Below are positions 8,066 through 14,608 of a DNA stretch of 27,073 nt, piece after piece. The position numbers were made by a program, and so were the translations under genes. Source of the stretch: Oribacterium parvum. Its GTDB lineage: Bacteria > Bacillota > Clostridia > Lachnospirales > Lachnospiraceae. The stretch lies in the NCBI GenBank assembly GCA_938022235.1, contig CALIEL010000247.1, positions 1 through 27,073 on the forward strand. Direction: 5' to 3'. The first letter of the stretch is position 1; each line of letters begins with the position of its first letter. The notes beneath the pieces are model-generated. The model saw nothing but the letters and a program-made list of their open reading frames with translations, was not told where the DNA came from and made no database searches.

Positions 8066-8256
8066 TCGAATAGGAAATGTGAAATTCAAAATCCATCGAG
8101 TTGAAAAAGTGAAATCTGTCGAACTAGAAATTCAAAATTTATCGAATTGGAAATTTAGAATTCATCGAATTGGAAATTCAAAATCTCTCGAATTGAAAAT
8201 ATGAAATCTATCGAGTTGAAATTTACAAATCTCTCGAATTGAACTATAATCACAGG
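8066..8256. repeat. 23-bp tandem repeat array running into the DUF4143 ATPase promoter
   Basis: Units beginning TCGA(A/G)TTG or a close variant start at 8096, 8119, 8142, 8165, 8188, 8211 and 8234, an exact 23-bp step. One more copy begins at 8066 with a 30-bp spacing, and degenerate copies may reach back to about 8040. The common form is TCGAATTGGAAATTCAAAAT followed by CT/TT. The last two units cover the -35 box and the spacer/-10 box of the promoter at 8222-8250. There are no unique spacers between units, so it is not a CRISPR array. An operator array is the simplest reading. Confidence 0.88.
8222..8250 (+). promoter_or_regulatory. Sigma-A-type promoter of the second DUF4143 ATPase
   Basis: TTTACA (8222-8227), 17 bases, TATAAT (8245-8250). 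The start codon is 27 bases after the -10 box and is preceded by GGAGG. The promoter is embedded in the end of the 23-bp repeat array, so proteins bound there would compete with RNA polymerase. Confidence 0.75.
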
Positions 8257-8276
8257 AGAAATTGTGGAGGTAGGGC

Positions 8277-9554
8277 ATGAGGAGAGACTTATATCAGGCA
8301 AGAATTATTGATGATTCTGTAGAGACTTATCTAACGACCTTTGGTGCAGTTTGCATTGAAGGTCCAAAATGGTGCGGAAAAACCTGGACTTCCGCCTACC
8401 ATAGTCGAAGTGAGTTTTACTTGGCGGATCCTACAGGGAATTTTCAAAATAGAAAGCTGGCGGAATTGGATTCATCTCTTGTTTTAGAGGGAGAAGCTCC
8501 TCGTTTGTTGGACGAATGGCAGGAGGTTCCCTCTCTTTGGGATGCGGTTCGTTTTGCGGTGGATTTATCAAAGGAAAAGGGAAGATTTATTCTAACCGGT
8601 TCTGCAACCCCGAATCAAAAGGGTATCCTGCATAGTGGGGCAGGACGAATTGCACGCCTGAGAATGCGACCGATGTCTTTATTTGAAAGCGGAAAATCCA
8701 GCGGAAAAGTCTCCTTAAAGGGCATTTGCTCCGGAAGTCTCGAATCCCAACTTACAGGAGAAGTGCAGCTTAGTGATTTGATTGACTATATTATTCGTGG
8801 AGGTTGGCCGAATAACCAGGATTTGCCCTTGGAGCAAGCCGCATTACTACCGAAGGAGTATATTTCCGCCATTTTAAATGATGATATAGAGCGCATAGAC
8901 GGTGTAAAAAGGGATCGCCACAAGATGGAGTTGCTCCTTCGCTCTCTTGCCAGAAATGAAGCCACCACGGTGAGCAACAAAAAGCTGAAGGATGATATCA
9001 AAGACATTGACCATGAAGACATTGTGGTAGAGACTGTTGCAACTTATTTGGACATTTTAAGCAGACTCTTTCTGATTGATAATCAAAAGCCTTACGGTGC
9101 AGAATTACGTTCCACTATACGGGTAAAGCAGGCGGAAAAACGGCATTTGGCTGACCCTTCTTTGGCTTGCGCCTTACTCAATGCAAGTCCGGAAATGTTG
9201 AAAAATGATTTAAATACCTTGGGATTTTTGTTTGAGGCTCTGTGTGAGAGAGACTTGAAGATCTATGCCGAGTCATTTGGTGCTTCTCTATATCATTATC
9301 AGGATTATCGAAATCGGGAAATGGATGCGGTTATTGTAACTCCTGAGGGTGAATGGTGTGGAATCGAAATCAAGCTGGGAGCGAATCAAATCGACGAGGC
9401 TGCTCAAAATCTCTTGAAGATTAAAGAGGAAATTTCGGCGGAAAATAAAGGCAAAGAGCCTAAAAGTTTGTGTGTGGTTTGCGGCCTTAGCAATGCCGCT
9501 TATCAAAGAGAAGATGGGGTATTTGTGGTGCCCTTAACAGCGCTGGGAGTTTGA
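8277..9554 (+). CDS. AAA+ ATPase with DUF4143 domain, second and divergent copy
   Basis: The 425-residue protein has a Walker A GPKWCGKT at 29-36, Walker B RLLDEWQEVP (about 76-85), the sensor segment FILTGSATP, and the PMSLFESG segment common in this branch. A carboxy region with NREMDAVIV...GIEIKLG matches the DUF4143/PD-(D/E)xK-like end. It differs strongly in sequence from the copy at 394-1695 (GPKWCGKT versus GARQVGKT, DEWQ versus DEIQ), so the two belong to different subfamilies rather than being a recent duplication. Function is unknown. It sits immediately upstream of the tRNA cluster and has its own repeat-embedded promoter. Confidence 0.88.
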   Translation: MRRDLYQARIIDDSVETYLTTFGAVCIEGPKWCGKTWTSAYHSRSEFYLADPTGNFQNRKLAELDSSLVLEGEAPRLLDEWQEVPSLWDAVRFAVDLSKEKGRFILTGSATPNQKGILHSGAGRIARLRMRPMSLFESGKSSGKVSLKGICSGSLESQLTGEVQLSDLIDYIIRGGWPNNQDLPLEQAALLPKEYISAILNDDIERIDGVKRDRHKMELLLRSLARNEATTVSNKKLKDDIKDIDHEDIVVETVATYLDILSRLFLIDNQKPYGAELRSTIRVKQAEKRHLADPSLACALLNASPEMLKNDLNTLGFLFEALCERDLKIYAESFGASLYHYQDYRNREMDAVIVTPEGEWCGIEIKLGANQIDEAAQNLLKIKEEISAENKGKEPKSLCVVCGLSNAAYQREDGVFVVPLTALGV

Positions 9555-9577
9555 TTTTAGGTTTTTTCAAAAATTTG

Positions 9578-9606
9578 TTGACAAGAAGCTATCCATGTTG
9601 TAATAT
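9578..9606 (+). promoter_or_regulatory. Consensus promoter of the tRNA cluster
   Basis: TTGACA (9578-9583), exactly 17 bases, TAATAT (9601-9606). It is 34 bases before the first tRNA, as expected for a strong stable-RNA promoter. Confidence 0.85.
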
Positions 9607-9640
9607 ACCATTCGTGCCTTGAAAATTTTAAAGGAAATAT

Positions 9641-9711
9641 GCGGGTGTAGTTCAATGGTAGAATGTCAGCCTTCCAAGCTGAACACGTGGGTTCGATTCC
9701 CATCACCCGCT
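9641..9711 (+). tRNA. tRNA-Gly(TCC)
   Basis: Acceptor arms GCGGGTG/CACCCGC pair fully. The anticodon stem TCAGC/GCTGA encloses loop CTTCCAA with anticodon TCC at 9673-9675, and the T arm contains GGTTCGATTCC. CCA is not encoded. Confidence 0.95.
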
Positions 9712-9717
9712 TTTTTT

Positions 9718-9790
<73 letters not shown>

Positions 9791-9802
9791 TTTGCCACAC
9801 AT

Positions 9803-9874
9803 GCGCGAGTGGTAGAGTGGTACTATGTCTCCTTGCCAAGGAGAAGGTCGCGGGTTCGATTCCCGTCTCGCGCT
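9803..9874 (+). tRNA. tRNA-Gly(GCC)
   Basis: Acceptor arms GCGCGAG/CTCGCGC with discriminator T. The stem TCTCC/GGAGA encloses loop TTGCCAA with anticodon GCC at 9835-9837, and the T loop GGTTCGATTCC is present. It is the last of three tRNAs on one transcript. Confidence 0.94.
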
Positions 9875-9883
9875 CTCTAAGAT

Positions 9884-9922
9884 AAAGAAAAGAAGCCTGT
9901 AAATCAGGCTTCTTTTCTTTAT
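9884..9922 (+). terminator. Terminator of the tRNA cluster
   Basis: A perfect 16-bp stem, AAAGAAAAGAAGCCTG (9884-9899) with CAGGCTTCTTTTCTTT (9905-9920), and five-base loop TAAAT. The right arm itself is the T-rich tail. Confidence 0.88.
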
Positions 9923-9994
9923 GATGACCTTTTGGCTAACTGGGATTTATTGGAGAAGGGTGAAAAAACTTTTACTATTGAGCCTTTAAAATAG
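9920..9994 (+). pseudogene. Carboxy-terminal remnant of a DUF4160 gene
   Basis: Reading in the frame that ends at TAG 9992-9994 gives YDDLLANWDLLEKGEKTF followed by TIEPLK. This matches the end of DUF4160 proteins as I know them (a Leu-Leu-x-Asn-Trp stretch closing with xIxPL). DUF4160 genes usually lie directly upstream of DUF2442 genes, as here (nine bases to the next start). The rest of the gene is missing: the frame runs straight into the tRNA terminator, so a deletion or insertion ended exactly at the tRNA transcription unit. Confidence 0.65.
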
Positions 9995-10002
9995 GGGGGG
10001 AT

Positions 10003-10242
10003 ATGTTACAGCCTGAATTATTGAGCGTTTCTCCGAAGGACGACTATAAGCTTTTGCTTTTATACGAAAATGGGGAAAAGAAAATCTTTGATGTCTCGCC
10101 ATACATAAGCGGGGCGTGGTATGGGGAATTAAAAGACCTTGAAGCATTTAAAAAAGTAAGGGTTGCAAACCATTCCGTAGAGTGGGAAGGCGGCCAGGAT
10201 ATCGCACCGCATGAATTGTATAACAATTCCATCAGTGTATAA
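10003..10242 (+). CDS. DUF2442 domain protein
   Basis: The 79-residue protein has the DUF2442 pattern: early strand (SVSPKDDYKLLLLYENGE), FDVSPYISGAWYGELKD, FKKVRVANHSVEWEGGQDI and a short tail. The family usually pairs with DUF4160 in two-gene modules suspected of a toxin-antitoxin or regulatory role; the function is not established. The start is preceded by GGGGGGG with a six-base gap. Its partner survives only as the remnant just upstream. Its stop overlaps the end of the convergent HicB gene by 11 bases. Confidence 0.85.
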   Translation: MLQPELLSVSPKDDYKLLLLYENGEKKIFDVSPYISGAWYGELKDLEAFKKVRVANHSVEWEGGQDIAPHELYNNSISV

Positions 10243-10510
10243 AAATGTTTTGCTTTCTATAATTGTCTGTATCGCAAACAATAAAGTTTTGAAATTCGCC
10301 GTCTTCTAAACTTAGCTTTTTAGAAGGAGTCGGAATAGGAGTGCTATTGTTTTCATAACTTACTAATGTCATAGCTAGAACGTCCTCAGCCATATAAAGA
10401 GCATCTCCTAAATCATCCCCACAGGTGTAACAGCTTTCTAAGTCAGGAAAGTTTACGGTAAATTGTCCATTTTCTTCAGGTGTAAAAACTGCAGGATAAA
10501 CGTATTTCAT
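10232..10510 (-). CDS. HicB-like antitoxin, carboxy end missing
   Basis: The 92-residue protein starts MKYVYPAVFTPEENGQFTV, followed by FPDLESCYTCGDDLGDAL, a close match to the HicB partial RNase-H-fold domain that neutralises the mRNA interferase HicA. Full HicB proteins of this branch run to about 130 residues and continue after the CDTDxYR segment into a ribbon-helix-helix or similar DNA-binding end (KKTLTIPxWLN-like). Here the match stops at CDTDNYRK and the frame ends after five unrelated residues, inside the end of the DUF2442 gene. No hicA is visible on either side. It is therefore probably a broken orphan antitoxin. Ribosome site AAGGAGG is present. Confidence 0.75.
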   Translation of the reverse strand: MKYVYPAVFTPEENGQFTVNFPDLESCYTCGDDLGDALYMAEDVLAMTLVSYENNSTPIPTPSKKLSLEDGEFQNFIVCDTDNYRKQNIFIH

Positions 10511-10548
10511 TTTCTTTTTCCTCCTTTTAAAACAATGTCCTTAAAGGG

Positions 10549-10851
10549 TTAATTTATCGGTGTACGGATTTCCTTCAATATATCCTCGTTTTCACTTGGG
10601 TTTTCTTCATCAATCCATTTCCAAGAAATCACATAGTCTAAAAAATCGGACTGTTTTTCCAATGCAAGCATTCCCAGTTGTAAGCAGCTGAAAAGATTAT
10701 CCTCTCCTCTATAAATAAGGCGATAAGGCATCTTGCTTGTATTTTCCACTTTTCCGGCTCTATTATCAAAAGCCTTGTTTGCTATTTCAACTAATGAGTT
10801 TAAAATATCTTGCGGTGTATCCTTCCGAATATCCATCAGGTTTTGAAACAT
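10549..10851 (-). CDS. Hypothetical protein, 100 residues
   Basis: The protein begins MFQNLMDIRKDTPQDILNSL and ends in an acidic ENPSENEDILKEIRTPIN. It has no membrane segment and a likely mixed alpha/beta fold with LIYRGEDNLFSCLQLGML in the middle. A GGAAA ribosome site lies before the start. It sits 38 bases upstream of the HicB-like gene and downstream of the zeta-like toxin gene on the same strand, so a role in the toxin-antitoxin cluster is possible. I do not recognise the family. Confidence 0.6.
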   Translation of the reverse strand: MFQNLMDIRKDTPQDILNSLVEIANKAFDNRAGKVENTSKMPYRLIYRGEDNLFSCLQLGMLALEKQSDFLDYVISWKWIDEENPSENEDILKEIRTPIN

Positions 10852-10891
10852 AATTTTTCCTTTCTATATGCTCTTTCCCTATAGCGAAAAT

Positions 10892-10922
10892 GGAAATTAT
10901 AGAGCATAACTTCTATAATTCC
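10892..10922 (-). terminator. Possible terminator after the zeta-like gene
   Basis: Near-perfect stem GGAAATTATAG (10892-10902)/CTATAATTCC (10913-10922) with one bulged base, followed on the minus strand by a short T-containing run (ATTTTCG). It is weak because the stem is AT-rich. Confidence 0.4.
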
Positions 10923-10972
10923 CATTTTTTGAATTTTAACGAGATATTGCTGGCAAAGTATACGGTATCTCA

Positions 10973-11554
10973 TTATGTTTCGGATACCAGCCCCATCCCG
11001 CGATTGAACCAAGGAATGTCATATTCTTTAATCTGCAAATGTTTGTTATTCAGATTGGCCACTTTTTTGTATCTGACGGTATTATCAAAAAAAGCTACAG
11101 AGTCGCATAAGGGTGCAACTTCTTTTAGCATTTTCAGGGAGGCTTCATAGCGCCTTCTGATGTCTTCCTCTTTGATGCCGTGGCCGCCTTCCGTTACTCT
11201 TTTTGCCACCCGTTCAATAGCTAATTCGGGACTTTCTAAACCGATATAACACATTTTTACGAAAAATCCCTGCTCCTTTGCGGCTTGGATGGTCTTCACA
11301 ATGGAAATACCGGAGAGGGTAGTTTCCTGGTTGAAGGAAGTACCGGATTGAATACAGCGATTAATTTTATCTACGGCAATGCGCATGGATTTAAACTGGG
11401 CTTTTTCGTCTCGCCAGTCCCAACCATTGCTAAACAAGATTTCGTCCGCATTGATACGTTCTCCAAGCTTTGCCTGTTTTAACAAGCTGTATAATGTGGA
11501 TTTTCCGGCTCCGTTAACGCCTGCAAAGATTGTATATCTCTTATTATTTTCCAT
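10973..11554 (-). CDS. Zeta-toxin-family P-loop kinase
   Basis: The 193-residue protein has Walker A GVNGAGKST at residues 13-21, an early INADEI motif (the Asp of zeta and polynucleotide-kinase-like enzymes), SGTSFNQETTLSG (substrate-loop region of zeta/PezT-like proteins) and an arginine-rich lid with VAKRVTEGGHGI and EEDIRRRYEAS. Zeta toxins phosphorylate UDP-N-acetyl-amino-sugars and block wall synthesis; the wider family also includes chaperone-like kinases, so the substrate is inferred. Its first 11 bases overlap the end of the small gene upstream (ATG inside its last codons), the tight coupling expected of a toxin-antitoxin pair. Confidence 0.82.
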   Translation of the reverse strand: MENNKRYTIFAGVNGAGKSTLYSLLKQAKLGERINADEILFSNGWDWRDEKAQFKSMRIAVDKINRCIQSGTSFNQETTLSGISIVKTIQAAKEQGFFVKMCYIGLESPELAIERVAKRVTEGGHGIKEEDIRRRYEASLKMLKEVAPLCDSVAFFDNTVRYKKVANLNNKHLQIKEYDIPWFNRGMGLVSET

Positions 11555-11756
11555 TGGCCTGTTCTTTCCTTTTTAGCAAATCTTCTTGTTGTTCCTGAAG
11601 AAATAATTCAGATAGGGTCATATAGAACTTAAACGCATCACCATTTTCAAAATCGATTTCATCAAACAAAATCATATTTTCCGGAGAGAGAAGCTCCCGG
11701 CACTGCTGATATAAATGCTGAAGCTTATCTTTCAAATCGGTATGCTTTTCGGGCAT
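11544..11756 (-). CDS. Small partner of the zeta-like kinase, putative antitoxin
   Basis: The 70-residue protein begins MPEKHTDLKDKLQHLYQQC and is acidic and helical (ENMILFDEIDFENGDAFKFY, then EQQEDLLKRKEQ). It ends overlapping the zeta-like start by 11 bases. It is not the classical epsilon antitoxin by sequence, but size, charge and coupling fit an inhibitor of the downstream kinase. A GAGGAGG ribosome site lies five bases from the ATG. The function rests on position only. Confidence 0.65.
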   Translation of the reverse strand: MPEKHTDLKDKLQHLYQQCRELLSPENMILFDEIDFENGDAFKFYMTLSELFLQEQQEDLLKRKEQANGK

Positions 11757-11861
11757 CGTTTATCCTCCTCTTTATAAAGTAAAGTGGATGTTTTCGTCTG
11801 GTGTTTTACCGCAATTCTCTTATAGTAATTTTCCTACAACAATTTTCTTACAACAACTCTT

Positions 11862-12500
11862 TTATAATAATTCCTTCACCATTTCTTGTAATAGGGGTAC
11901 ATTTCTTTCCATAAACCAGGGATTTTTATTAATCCATCCATAGTTTAGAGGGCTGGGATGCACCAAGGGAAAATTCAGTATTTCCGAAGAAGTCTGTCCC
12001 GAAAACAGCAGAGAATTTGTCCCATTGTCTTTTTCCCATGCTTCTCCGTAAGGATACAGTAAGTCCTTCAAGGGGAGCTTTGCTCCCTTCGGATCATAGT
12101 GGGCAATGGCGTATTTTCCAATCAAAATCCGAAGTTTTACTTTGGGAAGAAGTGTGGCTACCGCGTCATGGTATTTTCGCATAAAGGGGCGGGGCGGAAG
12201 ATCCCCACCCTTTCCTTTTCCCGGATAATAAAAGTCCATAGGGATAATGGAGATGGATTTGCCATAAAAGATTTCTTCGGAAATGCCCATCCACTCCATC
12301 AGGCGTTTTCCGGAAAGGTCGTGGAAGGGGATGCCGGATTCCTCCACCTTCCTGCCGGGAGCCTGCCCCACCAGAAGAATCCGGGACTCTTCATGGAGCT
12401 GAAAAATGGGAGGAATGCCCCGTTCTGTATAGCTCTGATTTTCCGGAAGGGCCTTGATTTCCGCAATCAGCTCTTCCAGTGCTTTGTTATTCTGTTTCAT
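11862..12500 (-). CDS. Uracil-DNA glycosylase superfamily protein
   Basis: The 212-residue protein carries VGQAPGRKVEESGIPF at 44-59, where the family-4-like motif 1 (G-E/Q-A-P-G) sits, then DLSGKRLMEWMG, the core strand SIIPMDFYYPG, and the motif-2-like HPSPLN at 181-186 near the end. This layout fits a COG1573-type uracil-DNA-glycosylase-like protein, which removes uracil from DNA for base-excision repair; activity on uracil has not been shown for every branch. No iron-sulfur cysteines as in classical family 4 are visible. It lies alone on the minus strand with a 105-base AT-rich gap on its 3' side and no clear promoter seen. Confidence 0.8.
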   Translation of the reverse strand: MKQNNKALEELIAEIKALPENQSYTERGIPPIFQLHEESRILLVGQAPGRKVEESGIPFHDLSGKRLMEWMGISEEIFYGKSISIIPMDFYYPGKGKGGDLPPRPFMRKYHDAVATLLPKVKLRILIGKYAIAHYDPKGAKLPLKDLLYPYGEAWEKDNGTNSLLFSGQTSSEILNFPLVHPSPLNYGWINKNPWFMERNVPLLQEMVKELL

Positions 12501-12649
12501 CAGCTAAACTTTCTCCATTTTTTTATCAAATAAGTCTAGTTATTTTTTCTTACCAGTAGACTGTTTTCTCTTCTTCAAAAACTTGAATCAAGCGTATTTT
12601 TTAACTACCGGGCTTTTTCTCTTTCCTAAGCTAGGCTAAGCATTTTCCC

Positions 12650-14353
12650 TTATGCAATCCCGCTTAAATCATAGTCCGCAAGATATTTCGCCGCGGTATC
12701 GCAGATTCCTCTAAGGCAGCTCTCCTGGAAGGGACTTTCCAGACCGGCATTCTTTAAGAGCTTTGTGAAAACCACGGAACCGCCCTGCTTGGTATAAGCC
12801 ATATAGTGCTGCCAAGCTTCCTTCTGATCTTTCTGAATCAGGTTCCAGAACTGAAGAGCAACGGTTTGTGCCAGGCAGTAGTCGATGTAGTAGAAGGGAG
12901 AAGAGTAGATATGGTGCTGTCTCTGCCAGCCCTCCCCCTCACTATAGAAAGGAATTTCTCCATCCAGCTTTAACCAAGGCTGATAAATCTGCACCAGCTC
13001 CTTCCATTTGGCGTGTCGCTCCGCAGGGCTAAGCTCCGGATTTTCGTATACGATATGCTGAAAATGATCCACCATGGTGCCATAGGGAATAAAGCATAAA
13101 GCGCCAGCCAAGTGGGAATAATTGTATTTTCCGGCATCCTCCCCGAAGAATTCCTCGGAAAATGCCTCTGCAAAGAATTCCATGGACATGGAATGGACTT
13201 CGCAGGCCTCAAGGCTTGGCCAAATGCACTCATAGGGCACCCGATTGCGATTCAGGTAAGCGGCAAAGGCGTGACCTGCCTCGTGGGTAATCACCTCAAT
13301 ATCATGCTGGGTGCCATTAAAGTTGGCAAAGATGAAAGGTGTCTTGTAGTCCTGGAAGGAGGTGCAATATCCCCCACCCTGCTTTCCTTTGGTGGAGAGC
13401 AGATCCATTAACTCATCATCAATCATGTGATTAAAAAATTCTGACGTTTCCGGAGAAAGCCAGTCATAGAACTTCTTTCCGGAGGTAACAATCTCGTCCG
13501 GATTTCCCTTTGGCTTCGGATTTCCGGAGCGGAATTCAATGGCCGCATCCGCATAGCTTAGGGGATAGGATTTTCCAAGCCGCTCTGCCTGTCTTTCGTA
13601 AATCTTTGCGGCAACGGGCACCACATACTTCTGCACAGCCTCACGAAATTTCTGCACATCCTGCTTGTCGTAGCAGTTTCTTCTCATCCGGTAGTAGCCA
13701 AGCTCGGTAAAGTCGGTATAGCCCAGCTTCTTCCCCATTTGATCCCGAAGATGCACAAGCTTATCATACAAACGGTCCAGCTCTGCCTGATTGTCCTTAT
13801 ACCACTGGCCTTCTGCCTTCCAAGCGTCCAGCCTTCTGGCATCATCCTTGTCATTTTTAAAGGGAGACATCTGGGAAATGGTGTAGATTTTTCCTTCAAA
13901 GGGAATCTGCGCACCGGCCAGAAGCTTTTCATAGGCGGTGGTCAGCTCATTTTCCTCCTGCATCATGGGTATGATTTCCGGGGAAAATGTCTTTAAGTCG
14001 ATTTCCGCGTTCAGGAACATGATGTTCCCATATTTTTTGGCAAAATTATCTTTAAAGGGAGAGTCTAAAAGGGCCTTAGTCCATTCCTGATTAAATTCCT
14101 GAATCTGAGGATAGGCATTGTTCCAATAGTTTTCTTCCTCATCGTAAAACTTATCTTCCGTATTAATGGAGTGGCGAACCTGGGCAAGGCTGCACATGGT
14201 GAAAACATGGCCTTGCAGCTTTTCATTTTCCAGGAAAAGGGCATCCGCCTCTTCGAAATCCTTGGCTTCCTTCAGCTTTTGAATCAGCGCCTTCATTTCC
14301 TCTTTAATGCTTTCCACGGAAATGCGCTCATAGGGCATATCTTTAAATTTCAT
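12650..14353 (-). CDS. M3-family oligoendopeptidase (PepF-like zinc metallopeptidase)
   Basis: The 567-residue protein is the normal length for the short M3 oligopeptidase group. Seen: the zinc motif HEAGH at residues 357-361 inside VITHEAGHAFAAY, the downstream glutamate region EACEVHSMSMEFFAEAF, and the late HHIYSSPFYYIDYCLAQ stretch typical of M3 enzymes. These cytoplasmic peptidases cut short peptides, recycling amino acids. The start is supported by GGAGG seven bases upstream and a clear promoter at 14396-14424. Stop and downstream gene do not overlap, so it is likely a single-gene unit. Confidence 0.93.
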   Translation of the reverse strand: MKFKDMPYERISVESIKEEMKALIQKLKEAKDFEEADALFLENEKLQGHVFTMCSLAQVRHSINTEDKFYDEEENYWNNAYPQIQEFNQEWTKALLDSPFKDNFAKKYGNIMFLNAEIDLKTFSPEIIPMMQEENELTTAYEKLLAGAQIPFEGKIYTISQMSPFKNDKDDARRLDAWKAEGQWYKDNQAELDRLYDKLVHLRDQMGKKLGYTDFTELGYYRMRRNCYDKQDVQKFREAVQKYVVPVAAKIYERQAERLGKSYPLSYADAAIEFRSGNPKPKGNPDEIVTSGKKFYDWLSPETSEFFNHMIDDELMDLLSTKGKQGGGYCTSFQDYKTPFIFANFNGTQHDIEVITHEAGHAFAAYLNRNRVPYECIWPSLEACEVHSMSMEFFAEAFSEEFFGEDAGKYNYSHLAGALCFIPYGTMVDHFQHIVYENPELSPAERHAKWKELVQIYQPWLKLDGEIPFYSEGEGWQRQHHIYSSPFYYIDYCLAQTVALQFWNLIQKDQKEAWQHYMAYTKQGGSVVFTKLLKNAGLESPFQESCLRGICDTAAKYLADYDLSGIA

Positions 14354-14395
14354 TTTTTATCCTCCAATAGATTAGCCAACGAGATAAACATCTTG

Positions 14396-14424
14396 ATAAT
14401 AAGACCATTTTTCCGGTCGGTCAA
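14396..14424 (-). promoter_or_regulatory. Promoter of the M3 peptidase, with a palindrome in the spacer
   Basis: Minus strand: TTGACC (14424-14419), exactly 17 bases, TATTAT (14401-14396). The spacer starts and ends with GACC/GGTC, a small dyad that could be an operator. The start codon lies 43 bases after the -10 box. Confidence 0.7.
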
Positions 14425-14521
14425 TGGGGGAGGGAATTCGGTCGGGGCTGAGGGAGAAGCCCGGAAGAACTGTGGCGGGCAGAGGAGTGAAGGCTCGGAA
14501 ACCTTTAGCCGGGGTGGAGGC

Positions 14522-14557
14522 AACGAGATATCGTACACTACGCGTGCGATACTCGTT
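14522..14557. repeat. Long imperfect hairpin between the M3 gene and the chemotaxis receptor
   Basis: AACGAGATATCGTAC (14522-14536) pairs with GTGCGATACTCGTT (14544-14557), with one bulge and one G-T pair, around a loop centred on ACGCGT. It lies directly beside the terminator stem of the receptor gene. The neighbouring 14425-14520 is unusually purine- and G-rich and holds no gene that I trust. Confidence 0.55.
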
Positions 14558-14560
14558 AAG

Positions 14561-14592
14561 AATAAAAAATCACCCGGACCCGAAGGCCCAGG
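14561..14592 (-). terminator. Terminator of the chemotaxis receptor gene
   Basis: Minus strand: CCTGGGCC (14592-14585), loop TTCG, GGTCCGGG (14580-14573), then TGATTTTTTATT. A GC-rich stem with a UUCG-type tetraloop and T run, 17 bases after the stop. Confidence 0.85.
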
Positions 14593-14608
14593 CGATGGAG
14601 GGATAGCT

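Noticed and set aside
8066..8256. CRISPR-like array
   Set aside because: Units are contiguous 23-mers without unique spacers, and no cas genes are near.
12099..12533. 144-codon frame opposite the uracil-DNA-glycosylase-like gene
   Set aside because: It lies antisense to a gene with recognisable motifs and has no family features.
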